A stretch of DNA of 64,000 nucleotides from assembly GCF_014836615.1 (NCBI RefSeq), contig NZ_JACSQN010000008.1, positions 62,001 to 126,000 of the forward strand, in the 5' to 3' direction. Within the stretch, counting starts at the first letter, position 1. Each line of letters begins with the position of its first letter. The DNA comes from Sporosarcina quadrami. Its GTDB lineage: Bacteria > Bacillota > Bacilli > Bacillales_A > Planococcaceae. Made by a program: the position numbers and the translations under genes. Positions 24,142 to 33,576 of this stretch are shown piece after piece. The notes under the pieces are model-generated. The model saw only the letters and a list, made by a program, of their open reading frames with translations, searched no databases and was not told the origin of the DNA.

Positions 24142-24882
24142 TCATTTATTGCTTCTGATTTTAGCCAATAACCGCAAAATCTCCAAGTATAGCCAGACAA
24201 GCGTTACCATCAAGCCGAATGCTCCATACCATTCCATATACTTCGGTGCCCGCTGATCGGTACCTTGCTCAATGAAATCGAAATCCAGAACAAGATTCAA
24301 TGCGGCGACTACCACAATCACAACGGATATACCAATACCGATCAATCCTGTTTCATGGATGAAAGGTACATTCATCCCGAAAAAGCGAAGGATGAAATCG
24401 GCGATATAGACAAAGAATATGGCGCCGGTTGCAGCGAATACCCCTAATTTAAAGTTCTCAGTCACTTTGATGAGTCTCGTTTTATAGGCAAACAATAAAG
24501 CGAACAACGTTCCGAATGTCAGCAAAATGGCTTGTGTCGTTATTCCCGCATACATTGTTTCGTACATAGCGGACAGTCCGCCAAGTGCCAGACCTTCCAG
24601 CAATGCATAGAGCGGGGCAGTATATGCGGCAGTTTTCTTAACAAAAATCGTAATTAGCGCTACAACAAACCCTCCACCAAACCCGATCCACACGAGTGAT
24701 TGGATGTCTTTCCCGGCAAAATACTGCGTCCAAGTAAATGTAGCGGTTGCGCACATCAGCAAGAATAGGATGAGTGTTTTATTCACGGTACCTTGAATTG
24801 TCATAACATTGCCGTCGTTGACTTGAAGATCCTTGAACGTAGTTTTCCCTAAACTTGGGTTTGATGATCTCATATTGCTCAA
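24142..24882 (-). CDS. Bax inhibitor-1/YccA-family membrane protein
   Basis: A 246-residue protein with seven membrane helices and a cytosolic start (MSNMRSSNPSLGKTTF). The layout MTIQGTVNKTLILFLLMCATA and the C-terminal VAALNLVLDFDFIEQG with an acidic half-helix match the Bax1-I family in its YccA-like bacterial form. Related BI-1 proteins conduct calcium in a pH-dependent manner, the aspartates in the last helices forming the sensor. Monocistronic. Role in this bacterium unknown. Confidence 0.88.
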   Translation of the reverse strand: MSNMRSSNPSLGKTTFKDLQVNDGNVMTIQGTVNKTLILFLLMCATATFTWTQYFAGKDIQSLVWIGFGGGFVVALITIFVKKTAAYTAPLYALLEGLALGGLSAMYETMYAGITTQAILLTFGTLFALLFAYKTRLIKVTENFKLGVFAATGAIFFVYIADFILRFFGMNVPFIHETGLIGIGISVVIVVVAALNLVLDFDFIEQGTDQRAPKYMEWYGAFGLMVTLVWLYLEILRLLAKIRSNK

Positions 24883-25099
24883 CCCTTTCTCCGTATCCTA
24901 CTATCCTATACGAATCAACAGCGAATTAGTTTCATCGGATCACAAACCGATTTTGCATCGTAAGAGGTGGGTCTATGTACTCGTTTATCTGGTAAAACCA
25001 TTGTTAAACCTCTTATGTTGAAATTTAATGTTTCGGAAACACAAATGTTAGGGAATAGAAATATAAGATACATATTCTATTCATCTAGGAGGAAAACAT

Positions 25100-25909
25100 A
25101 TGAAAAACAAAAGATTTTTGATTTTTTCGTTGCTGTTTGGAGCGCTGTTAGTTCTAGGTGCATGCAGTGAAGACAAAAAAGAAACAACTGAAACGGATAT
25201 GAACGGCAAGGAGTTTTTGATGATTTCCGGGGATACAGTGTCTGAACAGGGCGGCTGCGTACTTGCAAGCCGTTATTCTGCAGGTGACAAACTGGTCTTC
25301 CGTATGAACGCATTGGACTCAAGAACGAACGAACAAGTGAAAGACGCAAATTTGAAAGTGCACTTATCTACAGGTGAAGAACTTGACATGGTATACGGAA
25401 CACATGGCGACGAAGACTTTTGGGTTGTTGCTTATCCAGTCACTGCAGAAACACCTACAGGCAGCCTGGAGTATTACGTAACAGGTGAAGCAGGAGATCT
25501 GAAAGGTGAATTCCGTCCGTTCAATGTAGCCCCTTCATTATTATCAATCGTCGATGTGGATGGTGAAGCTGCGACGGAACCTGAAGAAGAGCCAGACGAA
25601 GAAGAAGTGGACTTATCAAAAGTGGAAACGAACCAGAACGTCGATGTGCATGCAGTGAACTTTGAATTCGCAGGTCCTAAAGGCGAGAAAGTCTTCTACG
25701 TAAAAGCAGGCGAAGAAGTGAAAGTATCTTTGACTTCTGATGAAGGCATGCACGGTCTTGCGATTGAAGATACGGATATCAATATTAAGGATGCAAACGG
25801 CGAAGCGAAATTTACACCGGAAAAACCCGGTGAGTACAAAATCTACTGCAGCGTGTTCTGCGGCGCAGGACACTCGGACATGACAGCTAAATTAGTCGTC
25901 GTAGAATAA
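25100..25909 (+). CDS. CuA-domain lipoprotein
   Basis: A 269-residue protein exported as a lipoprotein: signal peptide with lipobox LGAC (Cys about 21). An N-terminal beta domain (residues 35-145) with one cysteine is joined by a Glu/Asp-rich linker (155-172) to a cupredoxin domain. Its CuA ligands are complete: His218 in MHGLAI, then CSVFCGAGHSDM giving Cys250, Cys254, His258 and Met261. CuA centres carry electrons in COX2 and NosZ, but here there is no membrane hairpin and no oxidase gene nearby. AGGAGG precedes the ATG. First gene of a two-gene operon. Confidence 0.88.
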   Translation: MKNKRFLIFSLLFGALLVLGACSEDKKETTETDMNGKEFLMISGDTVSEQGGCVLASRYSAGDKLVFRMNALDSRTNEQVKDANLKVHLSTGEELDMVYGTHGDEDFWVVAYPVTAETPTGSLEYYVTGEAGDLKGEFRPFNVAPSLLSIVDVDGEAATEPEEEPDEEEVDLSKVETNQNVDVHAVNFEFAGPKGEKVFYVKAGEEVKVSLTSDEGMHGLAIEDTDINIKDANGEAKFTPEKPGEYKIYCSVFCGAGHSDMTAKLVVVE

Positions 25910-25930
25910 TAGGAAAGTTAGGTGACCGTA

Positions 25931-27475
25931 TTGCCTTCAAAAATGAAAAAAAATCTGTCATTCGCTTTCATGATGATCTTCGGTGTCATGATCGTCCTGG
26001 CAGGATGCAGTGATGGAGAGAAATCCGAAGCTGCAACTGATAATGATCAAGCAAGTGGTGTAGATAACAGTTCTACAGCTGCAGCTGAAAAGAAGAATAA
26101 CGACAAACTGATGGACAAAGCGGAAGAGATGAAAAACAACATCAAGCTTTCGGCTTCAAGAGGTTTTATCGGTGATGAAGTCGAGTTTACGATCGATCAG
26201 CTTCCTAAAAATGCAGATGTCCAGCTCGTCTGGCCGACAGTCGATGGCTCCTATGCAATCGAGAACGAATACGAAGTGATCGGACCCGAATTTGTGACGG
26301 AAGATGTCGTCATATTGGAAGGGAAAAGTGATGCTGATGGAAAGTGGGCAGATTCATTCACGATTCCTGAAGGCTTCGGTGGCGATTACACAGTCTACGT
26401 AGCGACTGATAATAAGAAAATCGGTCAAACGGCTTACACAGTCGACCCTACATTCAAAATGACACCCGAATCCGGACCGGTCGGAACGGAAATCACGATT
26501 GAAGTGGAAGGTCTTGGTCATAGCACGTATATGCGAAACTGGCAATTGACGTATGACAATAAATACACGGGTCTTGTATCCGCCATTGCAACAAACGGTA
26601 AAGCGGAGGCAAAAATCCGGGCTGCAGGAAATCCTGGAGATCATGCCATTCGTCTCCGTACAGGCTATCTTGGTATGCAGTACATTAACTATCTACAATC
26701 GCCTTATCCCGATAAACCGGCACCTGACTTCATGTTTACAATTACTGACGAACCTTTTATCGGTGAGAGTCATGTAGAAGATGCTCCCGTTGCAGCAAAC
26801 GGCGGAGTTGAAATGCCTGAACTGAAAAATGATTCAGGTGTGACAATGACGCTCGATACAGAAATCGGTGCAGTCGGTGATCCTGTAACAATGACTGCTG
26901 AAGGATTGGATAAAGATAAAGAAGTGGAACTTGTCTGGAATACGATGAAAGGCAGCCGTGTCAGCGGTTTAGGCTTCGCTGAAGAAAGTTCTGTCCTTGA
27001 TACGATCAAGACAGACGGCGATGGCGCTTTCACGTATGATTTCAAGATTCCCGACGATCTTGGCGGAATCCCTCACCGGATTGATGCGAAAATCGGAGAT
27101 AAAGTCGTTGGTCAAACGTACTTGAGTATTAAGCCTACACTTGTCAGCATCTCTCCGACATCTGGTCCAGTCGGAACGAAGATTGAAGTGACAATCAAAG
27201 GCGGCGGGTGGACAGAGTTCGATAACGCATATTATCTGACATATGATAATGCCTATACAGGTTATCTCTGTTCATTCAATAGCCAGGGAACTTTGACATT
27301 CGATGTGATTGCTACAGGCGATGTCGGGTACCATGTCATTGATATGTATCCTGGTCTTTACAGACAGAAGGAAAAAGATACGGATATGACATTGATTCCT
27401 CAATTGACGTATTCTACAGATCATCCGGGTTCTGCAATGCCGGCAATCCGTCTAGGTTTTGAAGTGACAGAATAA
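25931..27475 (+). CDS. Duplicated beta-domain lipoprotein
   Basis: A 514-residue lipoprotein, lipobox LAGC (Cys about 26). After a low-complexity Ala/Asn/Lys linker (30-75) the protein consists of two similar halves. Each has a domain starting GFIGDEVEFTID or GAVGDPVTMTAE, then an IPT/Ig-like domain with the signature TPESGPVGTEITIEVEG or SPTSGPVGTKIEVTIKG, and a LTYDNKYTG / LTYDNAYTG motif. It lies 21 bases after the CuA lipoprotein and is surely co-transcribed. I chose TTG at 25931 because AGGTGA precedes it. No function known; perhaps a surface partner of the CuA protein. Confidence 0.82.
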   Translation: MPSKMKKNLSFAFMMIFGVMIVLAGCSDGEKSEAATDNDQASGVDNSSTAAAEKKNNDKLMDKAEEMKNNIKLSASRGFIGDEVEFTIDQLPKNADVQLVWPTVDGSYAIENEYEVIGPEFVTEDVVILEGKSDADGKWADSFTIPEGFGGDYTVYVATDNKKIGQTAYTVDPTFKMTPESGPVGTEITIEVEGLGHSTYMRNWQLTYDNKYTGLVSAIATNGKAEAKIRAAGNPGDHAIRLRTGYLGMQYINYLQSPYPDKPAPDFMFTITDEPFIGESHVEDAPVAANGGVEMPELKNDSGVTMTLDTEIGAVGDPVTMTAEGLDKDKEVELVWNTMKGSRVSGLGFAEESSVLDTIKTDGDGAFTYDFKIPDDLGGIPHRIDAKIGDKVVGQTYLSIKPTLVSISPTSGPVGTKIEVTIKGGGWTEFDNAYYLTYDNAYTGYLCSFNSQGTLTFDVIATGDVGYHVIDMYPGLYRQKEKDTDMTLIPQLTYSTDHPGSAMPAIRLGFEVTE

Positions 27476-27488
27476 GAGCGGCATATGG

Positions 27489-27539
27489 AAAAGACTCTCG
27501 GGAAATACAGTGTAAACTGTTTTCCTTTGAGTCTTTTTT
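27489..27539 (+). terminator. Intrinsic terminator of the CuA operon
   Basis: AAAGACTC and GAGTCTTT outer arms plus an inner GGAAATACAGT/ACTGTTTTCC stem are followed by TTTTTT. Confidence 0.85.
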
Positions 27540-27702
27540 AGATAACCATATGAATCCGTTCATTGGAAGACGGAAGGGCAAAACGGTATGATAGAAGGTG
27601 AACAGCCGTTCATTACTAATGAAAAAAAGATTCCATACACTATTTTCAAGTCTGAATAAAAACTTGAACCGCGATTCCATATACTGAAGGAGTGAGTTCC
27701 AT

Positions 27703-28719
27703 ATGATTACTGCACAATCAAAAAAATTCAACGGCATTCCGCTTTCCATCCTGGATCTGGCAATGATCAACGAGGGAAGCGATGCGACGCAATCATTCAA
27801 GAACAGTGTCGATCTAGCGCAACACGTTGAAAAGTGGGGATTCAACCGCTATTGGCTTGCTGAACATCATAATATGCCGGGTGTTGCCAGTTCAGCGACA
27901 TCGATCATTATTGGCCATGTAGCGGGTGCAACGAAAACCATCCGCGTAGGAGCAGGCGGCGTCATGCTTCCGAACCATGCACCGCTCGTCATTGCGGAAC
28001 AATTTGGTACATTGAATGCACTCTATCCGGGACGTATCGACTTAGGACTCGGCCGTGCGCCAGGAAGTGACCAGGCGACAGCTTATGCGCTAAGAAGAAC
28101 GCTTCATAGCAACGGCAATGATTTCCCTGACCAACTTACAGAGTTACGTTCGTTTTTCAAATACGATCCATCAGCACGCGTACGCGCCGTTCCAGGAGAA
28201 GGTCAGGATGTGCCGCTCTGGCTTCTTGGCTCAAGTGATTTTAGTGCAAGACTATCTGCTGAACTAGGTTTGCCATTTTCATTCGCCAGTCACTTTGCAC
28301 CTGCCTATCTCATGCAGGCATTGCAGATTTACCATAGCAATTTCAAGCCTTCGAAAGATTTGAAGGAGCCGTACGTCATGCTTGGTGTCAACGCAATCGT
28401 TGCAGATACGGATGAACGGGCGAAATACCTTGCCACTTCGTATCAGCAGCAATTCCTGAATATCCGAAAAGGCGTTTCGACGAAGTTCAAGCCACCCGTT
28501 GAAGACGTTGATGCTTTCTGGTCTCCTTACGAAAAAGCGGCGCTTGCCGAAACCGCAGACTGGCCGTCTGTATTGATCGGCGGTCCTAAAACAGTGAAAG
28601 CGAAAATGGAGGCATTTGTTCAAGCGACCAAAGCGAATGAATTGATCATCAGCTCGGGTGTTTTCAATCATGAAGAACGTCTGCATTCGTATGAATTGCT
28701 TGGGGATATGATGGAGTAA
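27703..28719 (+). CDS. LLM-class flavin-dependent oxidoreductase
   Basis: A 338-residue luciferase-like monooxygenase. [53 protein letters not shown] and [13 protein letters not shown] are landmarks of the alkanal-monooxygenase-like (MsnO8/YtmO-type) group, which uses FMN. The C-terminal region has the conserved [22 protein letters not shown] lies before the ATG. Cytosolic; substrate unknown. Single gene ending in a strong terminator. Confidence 0.9.
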   Translation: MITAQSKKFNGIPLSILDLAMINEGSDATQSFKNSVDLAQHVEKWGFNRYWLAEHHNMPGVASSATSIIIGHVAGATKTIRVGAGGVMLPNHAPLVIAEQFGTLNALYPGRIDLGLGRAPGSDQATAYALRRTLHSNGNDFPDQLTELRSFFKYDPSARVRAVPGEGQDVPLWLLGSSDFSARLSAELGLPFSFASHFAPAYLMQALQIYHSNFKPSKDLKEPYVMLGVNAIVADTDERAKYLATSYQQQFLNIRKGVSTKFKPPVEDVDAFWSPYEKAALAETADWPSVLIGGPKTVKAKMEAFVQATKANELIISSGVFNHEERLHSYELLGDMME

Positions 28720-28731
28720 AGAAATCAAATA

Positions 28732-28770
28732 AGCCAAGTATCGGTTACATTATCCGATACTTGGTTTTTT
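28732..28770. terminator. Bidirectional intrinsic terminator
   Basis: CCAAGTATCGG and CCGATACTTGG arms followed by TTTTTT, between the LLM gene and the convergent symporter gene. Confidence 0.9.
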
Positions 28771-30002
28771 CATCTTGTCAATTTCCTATACCTTCTCTTC
28801 TCATGCTGGTCAATCAATTTTGTTCCGACGAGATCGCCAGTAACATTTAGCGCGGTGGCTCCCATTCCAATTAATGCATCAATTGCTGTTAGCAAAGCGA
28901 CTGCTTCCATAGGAAGGCCGAGTTGTATAAAGACAGTTGAAATCATGACGATGCCCGCACCTGGTACACCTGCTGTACCAATGGAAGAGAGAGTTCCAAT
29001 TAGAACGACCATTACCATATCCGTCAAACTCAATGGTTCTCCAACAATGTTAGCAGCAAAAACGGCTGAAACGGCTATTCGTATTGCAGCGCCATCCATA
29101 TTGACGGTTGCACCAAGCGGTAAGCTAAAGCCGTATAAGCTTTTGGATATCCCCATATTCTTTGCTGCAGTCAACGTAAGTGGCAATGTACCCGTGCTAC
29201 TTTGGGTGACAAATGCAGTAATCATCGGAGTCCTCGCATGTTTAAAGAAGTTGCCCGGCTTCACTTTGAAAAGAACGAGCAATATGACGTACAAAACAAC
29301 TTGAACGAGCAAAGCGATATAGAAGACACCAATCATGCCTCCAAGTGACAAGAGCGTATCAATGCCTTGGCTACCGACCGTTTGCGCCATGATAGCGAAA
29401 ATCCCGAACGGAACATATTGAAGAATTGCTCTTAGTATGAAAAGAGAGGCTTCATTTAAAGCTGTAATGGTCATCAATAAAGAATTGCCTAAATCCTGAA
29501 AGTCTTTAGAAGCAAGCATAGCGGAAATCGCAATCCCGAACGCTAAAGCGGTAAAGATGATGCCAAGCAGATTCATTTCCGTAAAAGCCGTGACGATATT
29601 GGACGGCACAATATTCAGTAATACAGTGACAATCCCAGGATTCTCCGGGACATCGAATGTATCATTACCAGTTAGTTTCATCCCTGTGCCAGGCCGTAAA
29701 ATACTGGCGACAATTAGTCCAACTATAATTGCAAAGGCGGAACTGACAGTGTAATAAATAAAAACCTTACTACCCATACGACCAAGATTTGCGATACTCG
29801 TTTGATTCACCCCGACAATAAGCGTAAACAAAATCAATGGGATGATGAGAAAGGTAAGCAACCGGAGGAGTAATTCTCCGAGCGGTGCAAGGACCGCAGC
29901 TTGTTCCCCTAAAACAAAGCCGGCGATAACTCCTGCTATCAAAGCAATTGTAATTTTAACTATCAATGAAGCATGGAGGTAGGAACGAATAATCTTCATC
30001 AT
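28770..30002 (-). CDS. Dicarboxylate/amino acid:cation symporter (DAACS)
   Basis: A 410-residue member of the GltP/DctA family, which imports glutamate, aspartate or C4-dicarboxylates with protons or sodium. Signatures: FVTQSSTGTLPLTLTAAK (HP1 serine-rich loop), GATVNMDGAAIR (NMDG motif in TM7) and GTAGVPGAGIV (HP2). I chose the ATG at 30002 because GAAGGAGGG precedes it; the frame opens at 30035. Monocistronic. The exact substrate cannot be told from sequence. Confidence 0.9.
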   Translation of the reverse strand: MMKIIRSYLHASLIVKITIALIAGVIAGFVLGEQAAVLAPLGELLLRLLTFLIIPLILFTLIVGVNQTSIANLGRMGSKVFIYYTVSSAFAIIVGLIVASILRPGTGMKLTGNDTFDVPENPGIVTVLLNIVPSNIVTAFTEMNLLGIIFTALAFGIAISAMLASKDFQDLGNSLLMTITALNEASLFILRAILQYVPFGIFAIMAQTVGSQGIDTLLSLGGMIGVFYIALLVQVVLYVILLVLFKVKPGNFFKHARTPMITAFVTQSSTGTLPLTLTAAKNMGISKSLYGFSLPLGATVNMDGAAIRIAVSAVFAANIVGEPLSLTDMVMVVLIGTLSSIGTAGVPGAGIVMISTVFIQLGLPMEAVALLTAIDALIGMGATALNVTGDLVGTKLIDQHEKRRYRKLTR

Positions 30003-30183
30003 AGCTTGCCCTCCTTCTACTACATAGCTTCTCAATTAATGAATGGTTCTATTCAGTACAGAACAAACATCTGTTGCATGGTCGAAATGGAGAGTAATCA
30101 TCTCAGTCATCGTAGCGGTCCCCATTGAGGTGTTTGACAGTTTCCGTAAAGCGAAAATCAGAGTATGAAGATAGAATTGAACA

Positions 30184-30216
30184 GCGCCACCGCATACCGA
30201 TTTGCGGTGGCGTTTT
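30184..30216. terminator. Hairpin next to the CWC gene
   Basis: CGCCACCGCA and TTGCGGTGGCG form a strong stem, with TTTTATTAG following on the plus strand. It lies just after the minus-strand CWC gene stop; the T-run is on the opposite strand, so direction of use is uncertain. Confidence 0.6.
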
Positions 30217-30217
30217 A

Positions 30218-30412
30218 TTAGTTCTTAAACTGAAGCAGGCATTCCTGACAGATGCACTTCTTCCTTATATCTTCCTCGGACAATAAGTCAAAAATTTCTT
30301 GGGGAAAGGTTTCATTTGTGCACCAGCAGATACCGCGCGACTTATCTATACCGTTACAGCAGTTGTTGGATTTCCCGCAAAGCGGACATGTAGTGTTTAA
30401 GGGAATATTCAT
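30218..30412 (-). CDS. Cysteine-rich CWC-family protein
   Basis: A 64-residue protein with eight cysteines: CPLCGKSNNCC, then CWCTNETFP (the CWC motif), and CICQECL near the end. The pattern suggests one or two zinc-binding knuckles. The family is short, widespread in bacteria and uncharacterised. The start is the only ATG in frame near a plausible site (AGGAGCC on the minus strand). Monocistronic. Confidence 0.8.
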   Translation of the reverse strand: MNIPLNTTCPLCGKSNNCCNGIDKSRGICWCTNETFPQEIFDLLSEEDIRKKCICQECLLQFKN

Positions 30413-30601
30413 AGTAAGGCTCCTTTGTTCTACTGAATTTCTTATTAGTATATCACTGGATCACTAATAAGAAGTTGTAAAAATACACAAGGTTTTAACT
30501 GACTTACAATAATGTAATGTTCTTTTTCGATAATAACTTATTGATATTCGATAAATCTCATGTTAAATTTAAATGGACATTAACTATGTGAGGTGCTTGG
30601 A

Positions 30602-31081
30602 ATGAAACGCGAAACAATATTCTTGAAGATGGCTGTTATCCTGATGGGCGTACCGATTCTCGCTTTATGTATATTTGTAGTGCCCGGCATCGCAAGTTTT
30701 GCAGCGGAATTGTATCCTGAGATGGCTTATTTGAAATATCTCGTTTTAATCAATATATACGCCGGAGCGATCCCATTTTACTTTGCGCTGTATCAAACAT
30801 TCAAACTGCTAAGCTATATTGACAAGAACAATGCCTTCTCGGAACAATCTATAAAAGCATTGAAGAATATTAAACACTGTGCAGTTCTGATAAGCGGATT
30901 GTATGTAGTTGGCATGCCGCTTTATTATCTAATGGCGGAAAGAGACGATGCCCCAGGTATTATTGTTATTGGGTTAGTCATCATTTTTGCTTCAATAGTG
31001 ATTGCAGTCTTTGCGGCCGTTCTTCAAAAGCTATTGACGAGCGCCATCGAAATAAAAACTGAAAATGATTTAACGGTTTGA
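30602..31081 (+). CDS. DUF2975 membrane protein
   Basis: A 159-residue protein with four membrane helices, matching the DUF2975 family. ATG at 30602 follows GAGGTG at a good distance; a GTG nine bases earlier is within the ribosome site. It is followed after 10 bases by a small helix-turn-helix gene. This DUF2975 plus YozG-like regulator pair recurs across Firmicutes; the membrane protein may act on or sense signals for the regulator. Role unknown. Confidence 0.83.
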   Translation: MKRETIFLKMAVILMGVPILALCIFVVPGIASFAAELYPEMAYLKYLVLINIYAGAIPFYFALYQTFKLLSYIDKNNAFSEQSIKALKNIKHCAVLISGLYVVGMPLYYLMAERDDAPGIIVIGLVIIFASIVIAVFAAVLQKLLTSAIEIKTENDLTV

Positions 31082-31091
31082 GGTGAATACA

Positions 31092-31307
31092 ATGGCGACT
31101 ATTATTCATATTGACGTAATGCTGGCGAAAAGGAAAATGAGCGTAACGGAGCTGTCCGAAAAGGTAGGAATTACGATGGCCAATCTTTCCATTCTAAAAA
31201 ATGGAAAAGCAAAAGCAATCCGTTTTTCTACATTGGAAGGGATTTGCAAAGCACTGGACTGTCAACCAGGAGATATACTGGAATACCGGAATGATGAAGA
31301 TGTATAG
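31092..31307 (+). CDS. YozG-like HTH regulator (Cro/CI type)
   Basis: A 71-residue regulator that is little more than an HTH_3/HTH_26 domain. MLAKRKMSVTELSEKVGITMANLSILKNGKAKAIR is the helix-turn-helix, and ICKALDCQPGDILEYRNDE is the typical end of this family. AGGTGAATACA precedes the ATG. It is co-transcribed with the DUF2975 gene upstream and probably controls that operon. Confidence 0.88.
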   Translation: MATIIHIDVMLAKRKMSVTELSEKVGITMANLSILKNGKAKAIRFSTLEGICKALDCQPGDILEYRNDEDV

Positions 31308-31342
31308 GGTTGATTGAATGAAAAGGGTTGGAGGTTTTATGT

Positions 31343-32167
31343 ATGAGCATGCTTAGTAACTATCAGCAGCAATTAGGGATAAAAGTTGGTACGAAGAAAA
31401 TGAAGTTTGCGATCCAACAACTTTTTCGCTTTGGTAGGGAACAGGCGCTGTCCTGTCTGTTTCCTGTCATTATTTTTTCCTCATTGGCGATAACGAAATT
31501 TGTACCGCTACCATTTCTGCCACGGTATGATTGGCTGCTAATCATTTTCCTTCTGACGCAGTGGTGGATGGTGCGATCAGGTCTTGAAACGCGTGACGAA
31601 CTAAAAGTTATAACGTTATTCCATCTGATTGGACTAGCACTGGAACTTTTTAAAGTACATATGGGCTCGTGGACGTATCCGGAAGAAGGGTATTCCAAAT
31701 TCTTCGGCGTGCCTTTATATAGCGGCTTCATGTATGCAAGTGTAGCAAGTTATCTTTGTCAGGCGTGGAGAAGGTTAGAAGTTGACTTGGTCAAGTGGCC
31801 ACCGTTTTGGATAGTTGTCCCACTAGCCGCTGCGATATACTTGAATTTCTTCATTCACCATTTTTGGATGGACGTCCGTTGGTGGCTATCCGCTCTAGTA
31901 ATTATTGTATTTTGGCGTTCTTGGGTAACGTACGCGGTCGGAGGCATCCGATACCGCATGCCTATAGCCCTGTCATTTGTCTTAATCGGATTTTTCATCT
32001 GGATAGCAGAAAATATCGCAACGTTCTTCGGTGCATGGAAATATCCCAACCAATCTGAAGTGTGGAAATTGGTTGGTCTTGGAAAGCTCAGCTCCTGGCT
32101 ACTGCTCGTCATCGTCAGCTTTCTTATTGTAGCTACATTGAAACGGGTGAAGGGGAGAAGGGAGTGA
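31343..32167 (+). CDS. DUF817 membrane protein
   Basis: A 274-residue protein with about eight membrane helices. The stretch HLIGLALELFKVHMGSWTYP followed by FGVPLYSGFMYASVASY is the DUF817 signature, and a second acidic pair (FIWIAENIATFFGAWKYP) repeats the pattern. Function unknown. I chose ATG at 31343 behind TTGGAGG. It follows the HTH gene by 35 bases and could be part of that transcript. Terminator follows. Confidence 0.85.
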   Translation: MSMLSNYQQQLGIKVGTKKMKFAIQQLFRFGREQALSCLFPVIIFSSLAITKFVPLPFLPRYDWLLIIFLLTQWWMVRSGLETRDELKVITLFHLIGLALELFKVHMGSWTYPEEGYSKFFGVPLYSGFMYASVASYLCQAWRRLEVDLVKWPPFWIVVPLAAAIYLNFFIHHFWMDVRWWLSALVIIVFWRSWVTYAVGGIRYRMPIALSFVLIGFFIWIAENIATFFGAWKYPNQSEVWKLVGLGKLSSWLLLVIVSFLIVATLKRVKGRRE

Positions 32168-32218
32168 ACCTTGTTTGATTTTTTGCGACACAACAAATCA
32201 AATCCTTTGCATAACACT

Positions 32219-32262
32219 AAAAAACACTTATGAAGTGATCCAGCACCTCATAAGTGTTTTCA
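32219..32262. terminator. Bidirectional intrinsic terminator
   Basis: AAAACACTTATGA and TCATAAGTGTTTT arms plus an inner GTG/CAC pair; located between convergent DUF817 and M20 genes. Confidence 0.88.
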
Positions 32263-32263
32263 A

Positions 32264-33487
32264 TCATTTATGCTGACTCTTTAACCATTCAATCGCCACG
32301 TTCGCATGTAACGCAGCCCCGTATTTAAAGATATCCTCGTCTTGCTTCATACGTGGGTTATGAACAGGTGCTTCACCTTCTTTTCCCGTACCCAATACGA
32401 CAAATGCTGACGGAACGAGCTGGGAGATATACGAAAAGTCTTCCGATCCACTCATCGGTCCATTATCCACAATGTTTTCCAAGCCAACAACATCCTCCAT
32501 ATAAGAATTGATTTCATCAATGAAACTAGGATCATTATAGGTCGTTGGTGTATGGAATTCAGTAGTATTGTAGTCTCCACGCCAAGCCTTAACGACATGG
32601 TCAATCATTTCAGGAATCCGTTGACATAAATGGTCGCGCGTCTTCTGATCATAACTACGCATATTCCCGCTTAAAACAGCTTTATCGGGAATTACGTTTG
32701 TCACCGTCCCACCATTAAGGGAACCTACAGAAAATGTGACATTTTGATTGGGAGGAACTTCACGGGTAAATAAAAGATTCAGACTTGTATATAGCTGATT
32801 CATGATCATGTTAGCATCAATTGTTTTATGAGGTTGTGAGCTATGGCCGCCAGATCCTTTAATGTCTACAATATACGTGTCCATTGCTTGTGTTAACGTT
32901 CCTTTTGTGACAGATAAAGTGCCGGCTTGCTGGTCGGGCATGATGTGAATTCCGAAAGCGGCATCCACTTTCGGGTTTTCAAGTGCACCGTCATCAATCA
33001 TCAACTTTGAACCGTACCCCCATTCTTCACCAGGTTGGAAGAATAATTTTACAGTCCCTTCCAATTCGCCTTCGTGGTCTTTCAATAGTTGAGCGGCACC
33101 TAACAGCATGGCAACATGTGAATCATGTCCACATGCATGCATAAGTCCCGGTTTTTTTGACTTGAATTCTGATTCGACTTCCTCTTCAATCGGTAATGCA
33201 TCCATGTCCGCTCGGAGAAGAATACATGGGGAACCTTGACCGATTGTCGCGATGACACCTGTGCAGTTTGCCTGTTCAGCAAATCCAGCTCTTGCATACT
33301 TTTCTCTTATTTCCTGGGGTACAATACCACAAGGTTTATGTTCAATGCCGATTTCATCAAGGCGTTGCTGAATGTATTTTTGAGTGTTTGGAAGATCAAA
33401 GCCGAGCTCCGGATTTTCATGCAGATAACGACGGTCCTTAATAATTTGAGTTTCATATTGTTTTACCTTTTCAATCATTTGATTCAT
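32264..33487 (-). CDS. M20-family amidohydrolase (first type)
   Basis: A 407-residue di-zinc amidohydrolase of the IAA-amino acid hydrolase/N-acyl-amino acid amidohydrolase group (M20D). Motifs: LLRADMDALP, MHACGHDSHVAMLLGAAQLL, LFFQPGEEWGYG (catalytic Glu) and a late GSEDFSY. A dimerisation domain lies in the middle (about 190-300). ATG at 33487 follows AAAGGAG; the frame opens at 33565. It is the last gene of a probable YfcC/M20 operon and likely cleaves an imported N-acyl or peptide substrate. Confidence 0.9.
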   Translation of the reverse strand: MNQMIEKVKQYETQIIKDRRYLHENPELGFDLPNTQKYIQQRLDEIGIEHKPCGIVPQEIREKYARAGFAEQANCTGVIATIGQGSPCILLRADMDALPIEEEVESEFKSKKPGLMHACGHDSHVAMLLGAAQLLKDHEGELEGTVKLFFQPGEEWGYGSKLMIDDGALENPKVDAAFGIHIMPDQQAGTLSVTKGTLTQAMDTYIVDIKGSGGHSSQPHKTIDANMIMNQLYTSLNLLFTREVPPNQNVTFSVGSLNGGTVTNVIPDKAVLSGNMRSYDQKTRDHLCQRIPEMIDHVVKAWRGDYNTTEFHTPTTYNDPSFIDEINSYMEDVVGLENIVDNGPMSGSEDFSYISQLVPSAFVVLGTGKEGEAPVHNPRMKQDEDIFKYGAALHANVAIEWLKSQHK

Positions 33488-33576
33488 GTTGACATCTCCT
33501 TTTTTTATCACTATTTCTCCTTGATTAAAACGAAGGGCGGTGACTCCGTAGAAATCATCCGCCATTCGTATACTAT

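Noticed and set aside
30060..30216. Small RNA or peptide gene before the plus-strand T-run hairpin
   Set aside because: The hairpin has its T-run on the plus strand, but I found no promoter or convincing reading frame upstream of it.
30036..30217. Short ORFs upstream of the symporter gene
   Set aside because: The longest ATG frame has about 16 codons with no ribosome site.
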